This document shows positions 11,453 to 22,497 of a stretch of DNA of 64,000 nucleotides, in pieces; position 1 is the first letter of the stretch, and each line of letters opens with the position of its first letter. A model generated the notes under the pieces. It ran no database searches and was not told the origin of the DNA. It saw nothing but the letters and a program-made list of their open reading frames with translations. The DNA is from Isoetes taiwanensis (lineage: Eukaryota; Streptophyta; Lycopodiopsida; Isoetales; Isoetaceae): positions 20,123,959-20,187,958 of the forward strand of contig JAJEKV010000008.1 of NCBI GenBank assembly GCA_021234155.1, in the 5' to 3' direction. A program made the translations under genes and the position numbers.

Positions 11453-12960
11453 CTAGAGTTTCAAATGAGGAAAATGTTGCATAAACTCATCAGTCTCCCA
11501 AGTGGCATCCGCAGGAGACTGGCCTCGCCACAAGACCAGATATTCACGAATATCTCTATTGTGCAACTGCCGAACACGAGTATCTAGAATCTGTTCGGGT
11601 GTTACAGCGGAGCTTAATACTAGCGGTATACTCTCGGGACTAACAACGTTGTCCGTATCTAGTATAGCTTGCTTAAGCTGGCTTACATGAAATATAGGAT
11701 GGATCCCAATATCCTGTAGTAACGCCAACTCATATGCTGTGGTTCCTAACTTTTTAACAATCTTAAAAGGTCCAGCATATCTCGGGGTTAACTTAGGCAC
11801 TCGCCCTTTAACCAATGGTTTAAGGGTGTTGATTCTTAATGATGAAGGATGCACAATCCTTAAGAACACATAGTCACATTTCTCATATGTAATGCCACAT
11901 CTACGCTTATTAGCATACACCTGAGCGCGATCTTGCGCTCTTCGCAAGTTTTGCTGACATTGAAGCAAAATTGCATTCATGTCATCCAATATATTCAGGG
12001 CGGCATCCGTCTTTAGATACTTATGCGTACCAGCCTAAGTTTTGGGATTTCGCTCCATCATAGCAACAAAGGGAGTCATCTTAATTCCCATATGATGGTT
12101 GTTTCTAGGTAAGGCAAATACTCCTCCCAACGAGTTTGGCGTTCATGGACAAAACTTCTCAATATATCCTCTAGGATCATGTTGATTCTCTCAGTTTGGC
12201 CATCCGTTTGCGGGTGGTTACCACTACTCATTCTCAATCGTACCTTAAGACCTTTCATAAGGTCCTTCCAAAAAATGACCTGTAAACTTGGTGTGTCCCG
12301 ATCAGATAAAGGCAAACCAAAAAGAGGGAAAACATATCTCATATATGCAGTTGCTACATCTGGACCAGTAGTATCCTCCTTTACGGCCACAAATTTGGCG
12401 TACTTACTTAGGCAATCAACAATCACCCATACCTGAGTGTTTTGCCTTACAGTTCTAGGCAAAGAGACTATAAATTCTATACTTATACACTTCCATCTTT
12501 GCAAAGGCATAGGTATAGGTTCCAATAGTCCTGGGGTACAACCATGGTCAGCTTTAACAGCTTGACACGTCAGACAATGTGAAACCAAGTCCTGGACTTG
12601 TTCCTTCATGTCTGGCCAATAGTAGTGACGCTTGACCAACTCATAAGTCTTCCACTCACCCCCGTGCCCAGCTTGCGGGGTTTCATGATGGTCGCGCAAT
12701 ATCAAATCCCAAAGATTAGCATGCAATGGAACATAAATCCTTGATTTATAGAAGTACAATCCATCTTGCTCAGTCCACCAATCCCTAAATTTAGTTACTG
12801 CAAGTTGTTGCTTATCTTCTTGATATGCGTCTTTAATCCTTTGGAAGAGATCACTCTCCCCTACCATCAAAGTATTCAAATGCTTGATCCTGGATAAGGC
12901 ATCCGCAACCGGATTATTCTTTTCAGGGGTGTGCTCAATACTAAAATGGAACTCATGCAA
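11453..12960 (-). pseudogene. Gypsy integrase and chromodomain, degenerate
   Basis: From 12960 downward: the end of RNase H and connection (PVADALSRI), the integrase HHCC zinc site (HHETPQAGHGG ... HCLTCQAVK), the catalytic core (EFIVSLPRT, VIVDCLSKYAKF, SDRDTPSLQV) and the C-terminal HPQTDGQTERIN with the third acidic residue. The first core Asp, usually in a DFI context, is Glu here. After a break near 12000-12076 a second frame (11989-11453) carries the linker (FKIVKKLGTTAYELALL, HPIFHVSQLK) and a chromodomain (REYLVLWRGQSPADATWE). A chromodomain would normally tether integration to marked chromatin. Confidence 0.9.
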
Positions 12961-13074
12961 GAAGTCAAGTTACCTAGCTTGCCTAGGACTAATCTCAGCT
13001 TGGCTTTGCAAAAACCTCAAGGGCTTATGGTCAGTATAACCCACAAACTTGCGTGGCTCTTTACTGGTACCACA

Positions 13075-14357
13075 TCACAAGTAGTGCCGCCACGTCTTCA
13101 ATGTATGAACTATAGCCAATAATTCCTGCTCATACGTCGCATAATTCCGTTCCGCTTGATTAAGCTTATGGCTTTCATATGCAATAACATGACCTTGTTG
13201 CATAAACACAGCTCCCAGAGTTTGCCCACAAGCATCCGTGTATACCTCAAACGACTCATTGAGGTCAGGTACCTTCAGTGCTAGACTACTCATTAAAAGG
13301 CTTTTAATCCGTTCAAAGGCCTCTTGCTGAGCTCGGCCCCACATATACTCTTGATCTTTTCTCAAAAGATCGGTGAGCGGGGCTACTACCTTAGAAAACT
13401 TAGGCACAAATTTTCTATAATAGGTAGCCAACCCAAGAAAACTTCTCAACTCATGAACATTCTCAGGTTAAGTCCATTCCTGTACTGCTCATACCTTGCT
13501 AGGGTTCGGAGACACTCCCTCCCCCGACAAGATGTGACCCAAATAAGCAACCCTTTGCTTGAGGGAATCACATTTAGAGATTTTGGCATACAACTTATTG
13601 AAGTGTAACACTTTAAGCACTTGCTCCAGATTCTGAAAGTGCTCTTCCAATGAGTTCAAGTAGACAAGTATATCATCCAGAAATACTTCAACTGATTTGT
13701 CTAAGTAATCAGCAAATACTCGGTTCATTAACCTCATGAACGTATCCGGTGCATTGGTGAGACCAAACGGCATGATGAGGAACTCATAATGCCCTTGATG
13801 AGTTCGAAAAGCGATTTTTGGTTCGTCACCTCCACGGATCTTGATTTGATGATATCCACTTCTCAAATCAATCTTGGTGAACCAAGTTGGACCATCTAAA
13901 CAATCTAATATATCGTCAATCCGTGGTAAAGGATATCTATCCTTGTTGCTTTGTTAAATGTGCGATAATCTATGCACATGCGCATAGCTTCATCTTTTTT
14001 CTTAACTAGCAGCACTGGAGCTGCAAAAGGATATTTGCTTGGTTGGATAAACCCCTTTTTAAGCAATTCCCTAACCTGCTTTTTGACCTCTTCTAACTCA
14101 AGAGGACTCAAGCGGTAAGGCGCTCTTGCCATTGGTTTAGTTACAGGCTCAAGGTCAATCTCATGCTCCACTCCCCTTAATGGAGGTGGCCCTATAGGCA
14201 ACTCCTCGGAAAACACATCCTTGTATCTTTCCAAAAGATCAAGTAATTGAGGATGAAGCTGAGAACTTCCATCTAGTTGCTCTACAAGTGAGTTACAAGT
14301 TTTGACACATATATTATCATCATATACATAAATTCCAAAAACTAAATTATTATTCAC
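13075..14357 (-). pseudogene. Gypsy reverse transcriptase and RNase H, degenerate
   Basis: The RT fingers begin in 14357-13905 (IGPPPLRGVEHEIDLEP, KGFIQPSKYPFAAPVLLVKKKD, MCIDYRTFNK). A frameshift near 13920 follows. The palm is in 13866-13489 ([19 protein letters not shown], catalytic VFLDDILVY). Two stops, each one transition from a sense codon, separate this from 13449-13075, which carries RSFLGLATYYRKFVPKFS and the RNase H core (VYTDACGQTLGAVF, NYATYEQELLAIV). No aspartic protease is found between gag and RT. Confidence 0.92.
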
Positions 14358-14375
14358 TCTAAAAGTAGTTTTGGC

Positions 14376-14940
14376 CTAAGTGGACGACAACAATTTTCCG
14401 GATCTCACATACGGTGACCCTTGTATGCTAACAGATTTAGTGTCTTCTAATTCAAAAGTTAATACATGGGATGCCCAGTCAATGAGCGGACGTCCAGCTT
14501 GAAGCCTCGTTTTAGCAGATGACGCTCCATCCGCAGAATTTTCAGCTTGTTTTGACTTCCAATCAAAACTCTTCTTGGCCTTTTGAGGTTCCTCGCGACC
14601 AACCAATTTTCTTGCAAGCTCCATTGCTTCCTCGAAGCCTTTGGGTTCCGTTTGCAACAAATGTGTCTTAATACTGACTTCTTTTAGACCGTTGACAAAA
14701 TGGTCCACCCTCATCTGAGGGGTAAGGTCGGGAAGTCTCGCAAACAACCCTTGGAGCTTACTCACGTACTCCTGTAAAGTTCCGATTTGTACCGACTCTA
14801 GGAGTGATATTAGTGCATGGCGACTATCAAAATGAGGCACATACTCATCTTTGAATCGCTTTCAAAAGTCTGTCCAAGACCAAAACGTCTTTCCGTTGTC
14901 GTTGTGGATAGCCCACCATGAAGCAGCAGCCCCTTTTAAC
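14376..14940 (-). pseudogene. Gypsy gag, C-terminal half
   Basis: The minus frame contains GAAASWWAIHNDNGKTFWSW, then after one stop FKDEYVPHFDSRHALISLL, then LPDLTPQMRVDHFVNGLK, the retrotransposon gag/capsid signature. It runs directly into PLIDWASHVLTFELED, a segment that normally follows the protease, so zinc knuckle and protease were lost by deletion. Its N-terminal continuation lies beyond the nested transposon at 24805-25558. Confidence 0.85.
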
Positions 14941-14944
14941 TTAA
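14941..14944. repeat. TTAA target-site duplication, left
   Basis: TTAA immediately outside the left inverted end of the nested transposon. The partner is 24801-24804. Removing the transposon plus one TTAA restores a continuous gag reading frame across the junction, which fixes both boundaries to the base. Confidence 0.95.
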
Positions 14945-14961
14945 AAGCACAATTTCATTAT
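14945..14961 (+). repeat. Left terminal inverted repeat
   Basis: AAGCACAATTTCATTAT. It pairs with the reverse complement of 24784-24800, with one A/G difference. Confidence 0.92.
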
Positions 14962-15028
14962 TTTTGTACAAAACCTGAATTTATGGACCATTTTTTAGAT
15001 TCATACTTCAATAACAATTTTTCATACA

Positions 15029-17486
15029 CTAACAAGCATCACCAGCGAGGGCTGCATATGCTTCAGCAACAGGCACTGGAATCTTGATAGTATTGGGGAG
15101 CTTCTTCCTATTCGATGGAGCCCAAGCAAAGTCGATTGTCTCCAATTCAATGCGATTACTAGCAGTTGTTGGCCTCCATCTTTTCTTCTAACAGTTAACA
15201 TAATTGGCTGGGTACACTTGGTTCCTCACAGGGACAGGCTCCCACCAAGTGACCTGAACTGTCTCAAAATTCTTCTTCTTATCATCCATTTGTGGCTCCT
15301 CCGTGGCGTACCCTACCCATGTGGGACACAACACGTCATCAGGACGTGCCATAATGAATATACCCTTCTTCACATCCTTGTATGGATTGAATTCTGGTAT
15401 GGGTTTTTCCTTCAGCGGTCCCACGTATGGAGGAGTGATGCTTGCAATTGGCTCTACTACTGCAACCATTTCTGGAAGCTGAGCTCGTTCTTGCCTAGTG
15501 CATGGCCAGTAGTCCTCGTAAGTGCCTTTCGTGCACGAAATCTTCCCTAACTTTTGTAAAAGGCCCATCCAATACTCAATTGTAGCCGTGAATTGTGCGG
15601 AATAGTTGGATGTTTCTGGGGTGCCCTTCTTGCTTGTGGAGATTGCAACCCAATGAAGGATATGCTTGTGGATGCTGTTTCGCAACTGGCCAAGGTCTTT
15701 TACTGTTGCATTTGGTGGAAGCAGCTTAGGGCTTCCAGTCGGCATCATGGGCTTCATGTCTTCCCCTTATACCACCTGTAGGCAGCCAATCCAAGAAGCA
15801 CGGACGAGTTCTGTAATACATGACAAGCTACTCACCATTCATTGCAAATTTGAATGTCAGGGGGGTGGTGTGGCCAGTCAATCTATCATCGCCGTCGGGT
15901 ATGTACCCTTCTATAAACCCCTTCCAATCTGGCACTTTATCAACAATATAGGGTACAGGTGCATTCAGATTACATGTGTGGAACTCATATAATAATTCGT
16001 GCATGGTCAGCACTTCGGCCTTCTTTAGAGTGGAGGAGAAGTTGCCAAACAAAGCATTAATGTCCTCGTGTGTATGTCCAGGCATCATAAAAGCCAACTC
16101 TATCTCCTCGAACACACCAAGATATACTAGGTATGAAAGATATGAGAATACATACATGTTTTTGTTTTGACCTGAAGCATTGTCCAATTGCAGCATCAGT
16201 GTTCGGAGGACGGGCTTGAAAGAAGGTCCCTCTGGTCTAGGCAAGTTCACAGGGATGTTGCTATTGGTGAGTGTCAATTTTGATTTGAGTGCCGCATTGT
16301 TACGCAAGAAAGTTACCCAAGCTGGAGCTGATGTTTCCGGCATTATAAGATGGCCTCCTGGATACTCATGAACCATCTCGAGCCTTCTCAAGATGCTATT
16401 CAAAGAACCTACATGGAAGTTCAAGTCATCTGGCCATAGATCCAAAGCAAAATTTCTATAGCTTCCCCTCCCATAGCCATGAGTGAGAGCACCCGTCAAT
16501 GATGTTTTGAGTTTATCCAGTCTCCAAAGGGACTTCACCGATTGCTGCAATTTTGGAATCATTGTTTTCGCCTGGTCCATCTTGCCATGAATAATACAAA
16601 CATAGTCTTTAGGATACCTATGGGAATATAATCTCCACGACCAATACTGGGTGCGACAGAAGGCTTGCTCCAATCTACGTGCTCTTGTCTGGTCATGCAA
16701 TATCCTTCTTTCTGCCTCATCCTTTGTCTTCAACAGCTTCGTACGAATGGCCTCGCATGTATCAGATTTAGAGAACAGAAATTTTTTTGCGATACTGACA
16801 TCCCTAAAGCTCCTTTTCCATGTTCTATGAAACCCCGCTGGCGAGACTTTCTTGCCTGTTAGTGCCATAACTTCCACATTCACCTCATCTAGGATGCTTG
16901 TTTTCGTAAACATTGCAGGCAACTTCTTAACATTTTCCCGGATGCCATCTTCATTCCTCCGACTACAGTGAGGCAAGGATTCGCAATTCTCCCTTACGAA
17001 CATGGAGAAGACAGCCTCGGATGCTAAGGTGGATGCACGAGGCTTCATACTACCACAGTTGCCGTGCTCTGCTTTGCGAGCACCCTCGATGTATTGTGCT
17101 TTCCATTTCAGATACCCTGACTTTGAGATTCCCAGTCCAAGGTACCAGGCTCTCTCACAGACTAGCCTGCTATGCAACCCAAGACGATCCACTCGACGGC
17201 CTTTCATGTTGTTCCCAAGCATGTCATACACAAATGTTACCCTGTCGCTAGACTTCATTGCATAGAATTCCTTGCACATGTTGATTACCTGATTATGTGA
17301 GAACTTTGCACAACACCTGTATTTGCAACACAACATCGTTCGATATTTCAAAATAGCCTCCCTAGAGCTAAGGCATTCAATCTTAGGCTGTCTCAGGAAC
17401 CGCCTGCGCTGACGGGAGTGGAAAGTATACTTGCGCCTCTCGAAGTTTGGATGCTTCTCAATAACAGAGCTACCTTGACTTGACAA
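15029..17486 (-). pseudogene. DUF7869-like putative DDE transposase
   Basis: The main frame (17486-15828, 552 codons) has a Cys-rich N-terminal site (CCKYRCCAKF, about 53-62), then GKMDQAKTMIP (D304), THGYGRGSY (335-343), LQLDNASGQNKN (D435) and PGHTHEDINALFGNF (E474). The spacing and chemistry suggest an RNase H-fold DDE nuclease, and the motifs match what I know as DUF7869 proteins. The C-terminal part continues in 15757-15188 (FIMARPDDVLCPTWVGY, VQVTWWEPV) and past a TAG to 15029 (RWRPTTASNRIELETIDF). A likely intron near 15809-15836 joins the first two. In-frame TAA near 15767 and TAG at 15188-15190 are each one C-to-T change from Gln codons. It is the best transposase candidate because no other nuclease-like gene is present; that role is inferred. 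Confidence 0.75.
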
Positions 17487-18112
17487 AGTAACACTTTTAC
17501 ACCATCCACTGTAGCATATTCATTACTCCACCTTATAAGCATACCTGCTTTTGGTACCTGTAAACAAGCCTGACAGCGGAAATTCACTTCCGAAGGAATA
17601 GGATAACCCTCAACAATAGATACTCCAATGCATTTCAACCCTAAGAACTGGTCGCATACTGCATCATTTGGGTCTGTAAAGGATATAAAACCCTTTCCCG
17701 CAGGAATGGAGTTGCAAGAGTGCCATATTTCACAGTCCTTCTCCAGTAAAGTGTATCTGGTGTGGGGGACAGGTTCCATAGTAGATTCCACTCTCTGTTT
17801 TTTGGCCGTGGACGAGACATCCTCTATATTGGATTCACTGACGTCTTCCTCTCTCCAAAGAATGAAGGATCCTTTGGCTTCTCGTATAGTTTCTACATCC
17901 GGAGTAGGCCATGGGAGGGCGTGATGCCCCTCAAAAACCTCTTGAACACCAACACTGACAGCTCCAGTGGGGATGGCTCTGAAATGGCATTGGTCAGAGT
18001 CCCCAGCGAATCCTTTGGCAATAGGACGACCATCCTTGAAGATGTACACTTCCTGCACAATAGTTTGAATCAGAACTTGGGGCCAGGCTAGTGAGAACAG
18101 AACATAATGCAA
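17393..18112 (-). CDS. DUF8039-like domain protein, probably 5' exon(s) of the transposase gene or a partner
   Basis: The 239-codon frame reads EVYIFKDGRPIAKGFAGD, then GAVSVGVQEVFEGHHALPWPTPDVETIREAKGSFILW. This resembles the DUF8039 domain found beside transposon and Ulp1-type proteins in plants. A Cys pair (RCQACLQVPKAG) follows near residues 183-196. An acceptor-like TTGTGCAG ends at 18053, so the true exon may start at 18052. The 3' part overlaps the DUF7869 frame by 94 bp in another phase. A GTAGCTC site near 17468 could join them by splicing, or a frameshift could. Function unknown. Confidence 0.55.
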   Translation of the reverse strand: MHYVLFSLAWPQVLIQTIVQEVYIFKDGRPIAKGFAGDSDQCHFRAIPTGAVSVGVQEVFEGHHALPWPTPDVETIREAKGSFILWREEDVSESNIEDVSSTAKKQRVESTMEPVPHTRYTLLEKDCEIWHSCNSIPAGKGFISFTDPNDAVCDQFLGLKCIGVSIVEGYPIPSEVNFRCQACLQVPKAGMLIRWSNEYATVDGVKVLLCQVKVALLLRSIQTSRGASILSTPVSAGGS

Positions 18113-18140
18113 TACAATCAGCCGTGATTCGGGACCTCAT

Positions 18141-18328
18141 ATCGGGCGGATGCCCAATTTGACCCACGGTGCACTCGGCACGGGAGCCCATATTGGACGG
18201 ACATCCAATTATAGGCCCGAGCCAGTTTGGCATATCCAAGGGGGTCTGAAATTGGGCGGCCGCCCAATTTGGTTCAAAAGCATCGCTTAGGAGGCAACTG
18301 GGAAACTGAAATTGGGCGGCCACCCATC
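18141..18328. repeat. Palindrome cluster 1 (four copies)
   Basis: Copies at 18141-18160, about 18191-18211 (degenerate), 18249-18270 and 18309-18328. The third is a perfect 22-bp palindrome: arm AAATTGGGCGG then its reverse complement. They lie between the divergent DUF8039-like (-) and ParB-like (+) genes, where a shared promoter would sit. Confidence 0.9.
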
Positions 18329-18365
18329 CTAACTAAAACTCGCTTTGTCCACGGGGGCAATCCAA

Positions 18366-18458
18366 ACATAAATGGGGGGGGAGGGAGGGGGATTTGAAAT
18401 GAATTTGAAATACTCAGCAAATTCAAATTCAAAATTCAAATTCTCCCCCCATTTATGT
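18366..18458. repeat. Inverted repeat with G-rich and C-rich arms
   Basis: ACATAAATGGGGGG at 18366-18379 is mirrored by CCCCCCATTTATGT at 18445-18458. ATTTGAA and TTCAAAT repeats lie between them. A hairpin of up to about 90 bases could form. It is separate from the 22-bp palindrome family. Confidence 0.75.
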
Positions 18459-19139
18459 GTATTTAATAAAGGACAATGTTTATTAATGTTATTTGGGACA
18501 CGCGCGCAAAGTCATTATATCTAGCGCACGTGTGTATATTCAAAATTTTTGGAATTTCAAATTTGAATTGTGGACCCATGGTCTACCAGCCCCTATTTTC
18601 AAATAAGGGTTGCCATGTGGCACCTTGCTATTCGTGAACGCAAGATTGCCACGTGGTGAAACAGTTTCTTGGAAAGCACAGCGGCTGCCCATTATTTATG
18701 GACTACAATGGTCCATTCTAACTAGAATTCAACACTTGTCCTTAGCCAGTGCGACCTCGGTGCATGCCTTACTTATAAGTATTCTTTTTTCTGGATAGCC
18801 GCGTTTTCAATAGTTCCAAGCTCCGCTTCCGAAACAGACGTTTTGCTGTCACTAGCATCTACGACAAGGTGCCCATCCACATCAAGGCGACACATCCTGC
18901 TCTGTATTGCTGATGGAAAGTCGCCCCACCAACGGAGGCAAAGGTAATGCTTGCATCATTGTCGGGTTACTGTAACTGTTTATAATCTTTTTTATATTGC
19001 TCTCCAAAACAACATGGCATCTATTCTATCCTATAACTATTCCCACATTTGCTTCAAAAGAAGCCTGCACCTCCTGATTCTGAGTCTGTCCTGAAGTTGC
19101 TGCAATAATCACAAGCAGACTAGGTCGAAGGGCTTGTAT

Positions 19140-20210
19140 ATGGAATATCATGGCAAGGCCCAGCCAAAAGTGTACGATTCAACCTGGTTAAAGTCTCGAT
19201 ATAGAGTTCCCAAGAGGGGGGATGCAGAAAAAAGTGCAGAGAAGTCCAAGAACGTAGTAGTCGACAAGGGCACTGCTACAAAGAAAAAAAGATCATCTTT
19301 GACAAGTAACCCCAGCATAGAGACGCCAGTTATTATGCTTGGAGGTATGGAGAAGAGAGCACGATCCTCTGATCCGAGCACTAGTACAGGAGAGTCTTCT
19401 GAACAGTCTGTTGAAGTTCGGGTGATAAAGAAACGAAGAACAGAAGAGCAACCAGGCACCTCCTCTAAGAAAGGAAGATCCCTCACTCCGCCTCAGAGCT
19501 CATCTGAGACAAGTGAGGACAATGAAACGCCTAGTGACAGTGGAGAAGGGGGATCAATGCAAATTGTACAGTGTACATCCTCTACTGGGGAGTTAACACA
19601 GGGGAGTAGACGTGAATTATCACAGAGCGCCATGTTGAACATCAAGCATAGGGAAAGGATTTATCCACTAGGTGTTGGGTTTGAAATAGATGTCGACATA
19701 TTCAAGATGCATCAAGCCCCTGCCAACATGACCTGCAGGGTCATCAGTGCAGAACACGTGGATATCCTTTACGAATCTTTCATAAGTATGCAAATGCATC
19801 CTCCATGTGCAGATGTCGTTCCGTTTGACCCGTCAACAGGGCATGCTATCAAGTGGAAGAGAGCGAGTGATTTGGACAATGCGGAATACTGGATCGTCAA
19901 TAGAAATCACACTACAGCCGTTGCTCAAATCCTTGTGAATTAGGCTTTGGAATCGCCCACAGAAAGGAAGCATTTAAAAGATTTAATCTTTTTCTTTTAT
20001 GCCAAACGAAAGTGTCGTGTACTGGCTGAAAACCTGACTCCAACGGCAGCCAGGAAACAAATGATATCACACTGAAGACAATTCATGCAGATGTCTTCTT
20101 CGAGCAGGTCCAGCAACTTCGCAATCAGTGGGAACTGTATGGCAAGCCCAAGAAAGGGAAACGTGGTCAATCAACGGAAGGCACTTACTCTCTAAGTTAT
20201 CTCGCCATGT
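19140..20210 (+). pseudogene. ParB-like domain protein, 5' part of the ParB-methyltransferase gene
   Basis: The first ATG in the open frame is 19140. Residues about 10-155 are low-complexity and basic/acidic (KKRRTEEQ, SSSETSEDNETPSDSGEGG), with NLS-like KKKR and KKRR runs. Residues about 170-267 read IYPLGVGFEIDVDIFKMHQ, CRVISAEHVDILYESFI, ADVVPFDP, then YWIVNRNHTTAVAQIL. This follows the ParB/sulfiredoxin-fold order (entry strand, R-x-x-S-x-x-H-V-x-x-L helix, value strand, then G-x-H-R-x-x-A-like helix). A TAG at 19941-19943 (CAG in origin?) and a frameshift near 20058 interrupt it. Afterwards TLKTIHADVFFEQVQQLRNQWELYGKP continues to about 20200. The 3' exon border is not resolved. Confidence 0.6.
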
Positions 20211-20228
20211 ACCACTATCCTCTCTTCC

Positions 20229-20404
20229 AAATCGGGCGCCCGCCCAATTTGAAACATGCCATCGTTATTCCAATCTATTGTAATGTGTACACCTCCAATC
20301 GAGTGCCCATGCATGTTCCCCCCAAATAGGGCGGCCACCCAATTTGAAACCCTTAATGTCTGTCCCTAATGTAGTTCCGTCCAAATCGGGCGGGCACCCA
20401 ATTT
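20229..20404. repeat. Palindrome cluster 2 (three copies) in the ParB gene intron
   Basis: Copies at 20229-20250, 20324-20345 and 20383-20404, plus a poor one near 20295. The right arm CCCAATTTGA is constant while the left arm varies (AAATCGGGCG, AAATAGGGCG). All lie between the ParB exon and the acceptor at 20470. Confidence 0.9.
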
Positions 20405-20470
20405 GAGGACGCGTCTACAAAACTTTTCTTTTGTCTTCACAACTTGTCTTACAATATCTATGGTATGCAG

Positions 20471-22468
20471 GAGTGGGTAGCTATAGCAAAGCAGACCCTG
20501 AAGAAAGCAAGCATGCGGGACTATGATTACTTCGTCTATCTTGACGAACCAACTTGGAATATGTGCACGCGTGTCGCTCAACTATTTTACGAGGACCAGC
20601 TGAAGGATGAGAATGGCGACAGAATTGAAGTTAAAGATCGTCTAAGGATGTTCACAAACAATTCTTGTCGGCCGTTGAAGTCTATGCACTCCATGGACTT
20701 GCAGAGATTGATGAGGGAGATCATGTCAGGTACTACATTCATCAAGACCATGAAGGCTTATACAGGAAGGCGTGTCATGAAACCCGAGCGCAAGAATTAA
20801 GGAAAATTGGCACTGTTGAGCGTGCATTACTGAAATTCCTGAGAGAGGTGAAGAAGTTGGAAGTCAAAAATATGGATGAAGTCAGACAGGCTCATCTCAT
20901 ATTCACAGAGAACCTCATGCTAATGTTTGCTAACAGTGTCAGTGACTGGACAGAGAGTCGAAAAGAAGCTGAGAAGGAAAATCTACCAAAGACTCTTATT
21001 ACAAAAGTTAACGAGTATCTCCGTGGACCAGTTGAAGAGGGTTCAAAGGCTTTCAAATGCCTGATTGTCAATCCACAGGGGATGTGTGTTGATGTCATGA
21101 ATACGTCGGCACGTTTTGTTGCACGTGACTTTAGGAACCTCAAGAAATGGTCAGTAGAGGAGTATCAAAAATTCTTGGATCAGATTAGTATCCTAGCGGA
21201 CCAGCAATCATATTGGATAACAATATTTATCAGCCCAGAGCATTTGAACGAGTGCTTAGCTGCAATGAAAACAATAGATGGTGGTAGTCGGGTGTGGATT
21301 GGAGCCTACCAGGACCCCAAAGCGAAGTCAGGGTCAACCTCTAGAGTTCGTGAGCTTCAGAGCCTTGTCTTGGTCATGTACGTGGCCCGAGACCAAGCAG
21401 CAACGCCTGCTCTAGATGACCTGAATCTATGCTTTATAGACAGTGACCATCCACAACAGCTTTCGAAACTTCTCCAGCATCTGAAAGAGGCAGAAGACAT
21501 CGAGAAGAACTTACTAGACGTGGAGTGCTCAGCAGGTAATATTCTTTGAAATAGGGCGGTCGCCCAATTTATGCGTGTATTATTTTTGCTGAAATTGTTC
21601 CTCTTTCAGCGTATTGGTTGGGGTGATAAGAGTGCAGCAGGTGAGTCCGGACCTCTCCTGTCGAATCAACTAGAAGCCAAGACCTGCACGTATTTGGTGC
21701 GCAAACTAATGATGGAGGGTTGCAGCGTTCTTGATTTCTTTTCTGGAGGTTCATTCAATCGTGCAGCGTTATGCGAAGGCTACAAAGCTACTTCCTTCGA
21801 GATAGACGAGAACCTGCAGCTCAAGCTTGTGCAGATTTTCGATCAGCTAGAAATAATGTTGGATGAGAGGAAATCTCTGGCCCGTCGGAGGCAGAAAATT
21901 GCAAATGGCAAGAAGAAAAAATTTGATTCCAAGGCTTTGCAGTTACCAAACCCTGCTCCATCAACAATTCCATTCTCTGCTCAAACAGTTCAAGAATTGC
22001 AGTCCACGCTCCGCCTAAGCAAGGAATCCCTTGCAGAACAATTAAAGAAGGCTGTAGGAATAGGAAGTAAGGATCTATCTATCTTCCGAAAGAAAAAAAG
22101 AAAAAATCAATATGTTGGCAGGCACGCAACTGGTGAACACTCAGGATGTGATTGACGGCAGCTCGAAACTCCATGAGCTAGTGGACAATGATCGTGAGGA
22201 ATCGTTCGTCAAGGACACACCTCAAAGTCAACTGCGTGAAGAGCACGAGCAAGAGCGAGAGCATGAGGAAGAGCAAAGGCAAGTAGACAATCTGGACAGA
22301 ATATCAGATGTGGAGAAGGAGACAGGTGAGGTAGAGAATGAAGAAGGTGGTTCACTGGGCAACGAAGAATTCATTAACAAAATGGAAGCCATAAAGCAAG
22401 TTGCTCAGCAGGAGCAAGATCAACAAAATGACATCAACAACCCTATCGAGAACCCCCCAGACCCCTGA
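20471..22468 (+). pseudogene. N6/N4 DNA-methyltransferase-like protein, 3' part of the ParB gene
   Basis: After the acceptor GTATGCAG (20463-20470) the frame reads EWVAIAKQTLKKASMRDYDYFVYLDEP. One missing base near 20651 shifts to EVYALHGLAEIDEGDHVRYY. CLIVNPQGMCVDV (near 21060) occupies the place of the catalytic DPPY/SPPY motif but lacks it. A 105-bp intron (21536-21640) rejoins in frame. Then LVRKLMMEGCSVLDFFSGGSFNRAALCEGYKATSFEID gives the SAM-binding FxGxG-like motif. Catalytic motif before the SAM motif is the N4/N6 amino-methyltransferase order. The tail to 22468 is an acidic, Glu-rich coiled coil reached by a slip in an A-rich run near 22095. ParB plus methylase in one protein is familiar in phages and bacteria; enzymatic activity here is doubtful. 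Confidence 0.65.
21549..21570. repeat. Palindrome in methyltransferase intron
   Basis: AAATAGGGCG then GT then CGCCCAATTT, within the 105-bp intron 21536-21640. Confidence 0.9.
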
Positions 22469-22497
22469 ACCAAGGTTGGAGCTTGGGAGAGTTGTTG

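Noticed and set aside
15218-18091. Several plus-strand frames of 60-110 codons
   Set aside because: Shadows of the minus-strand DUF7869/DUF8039 coding frames.
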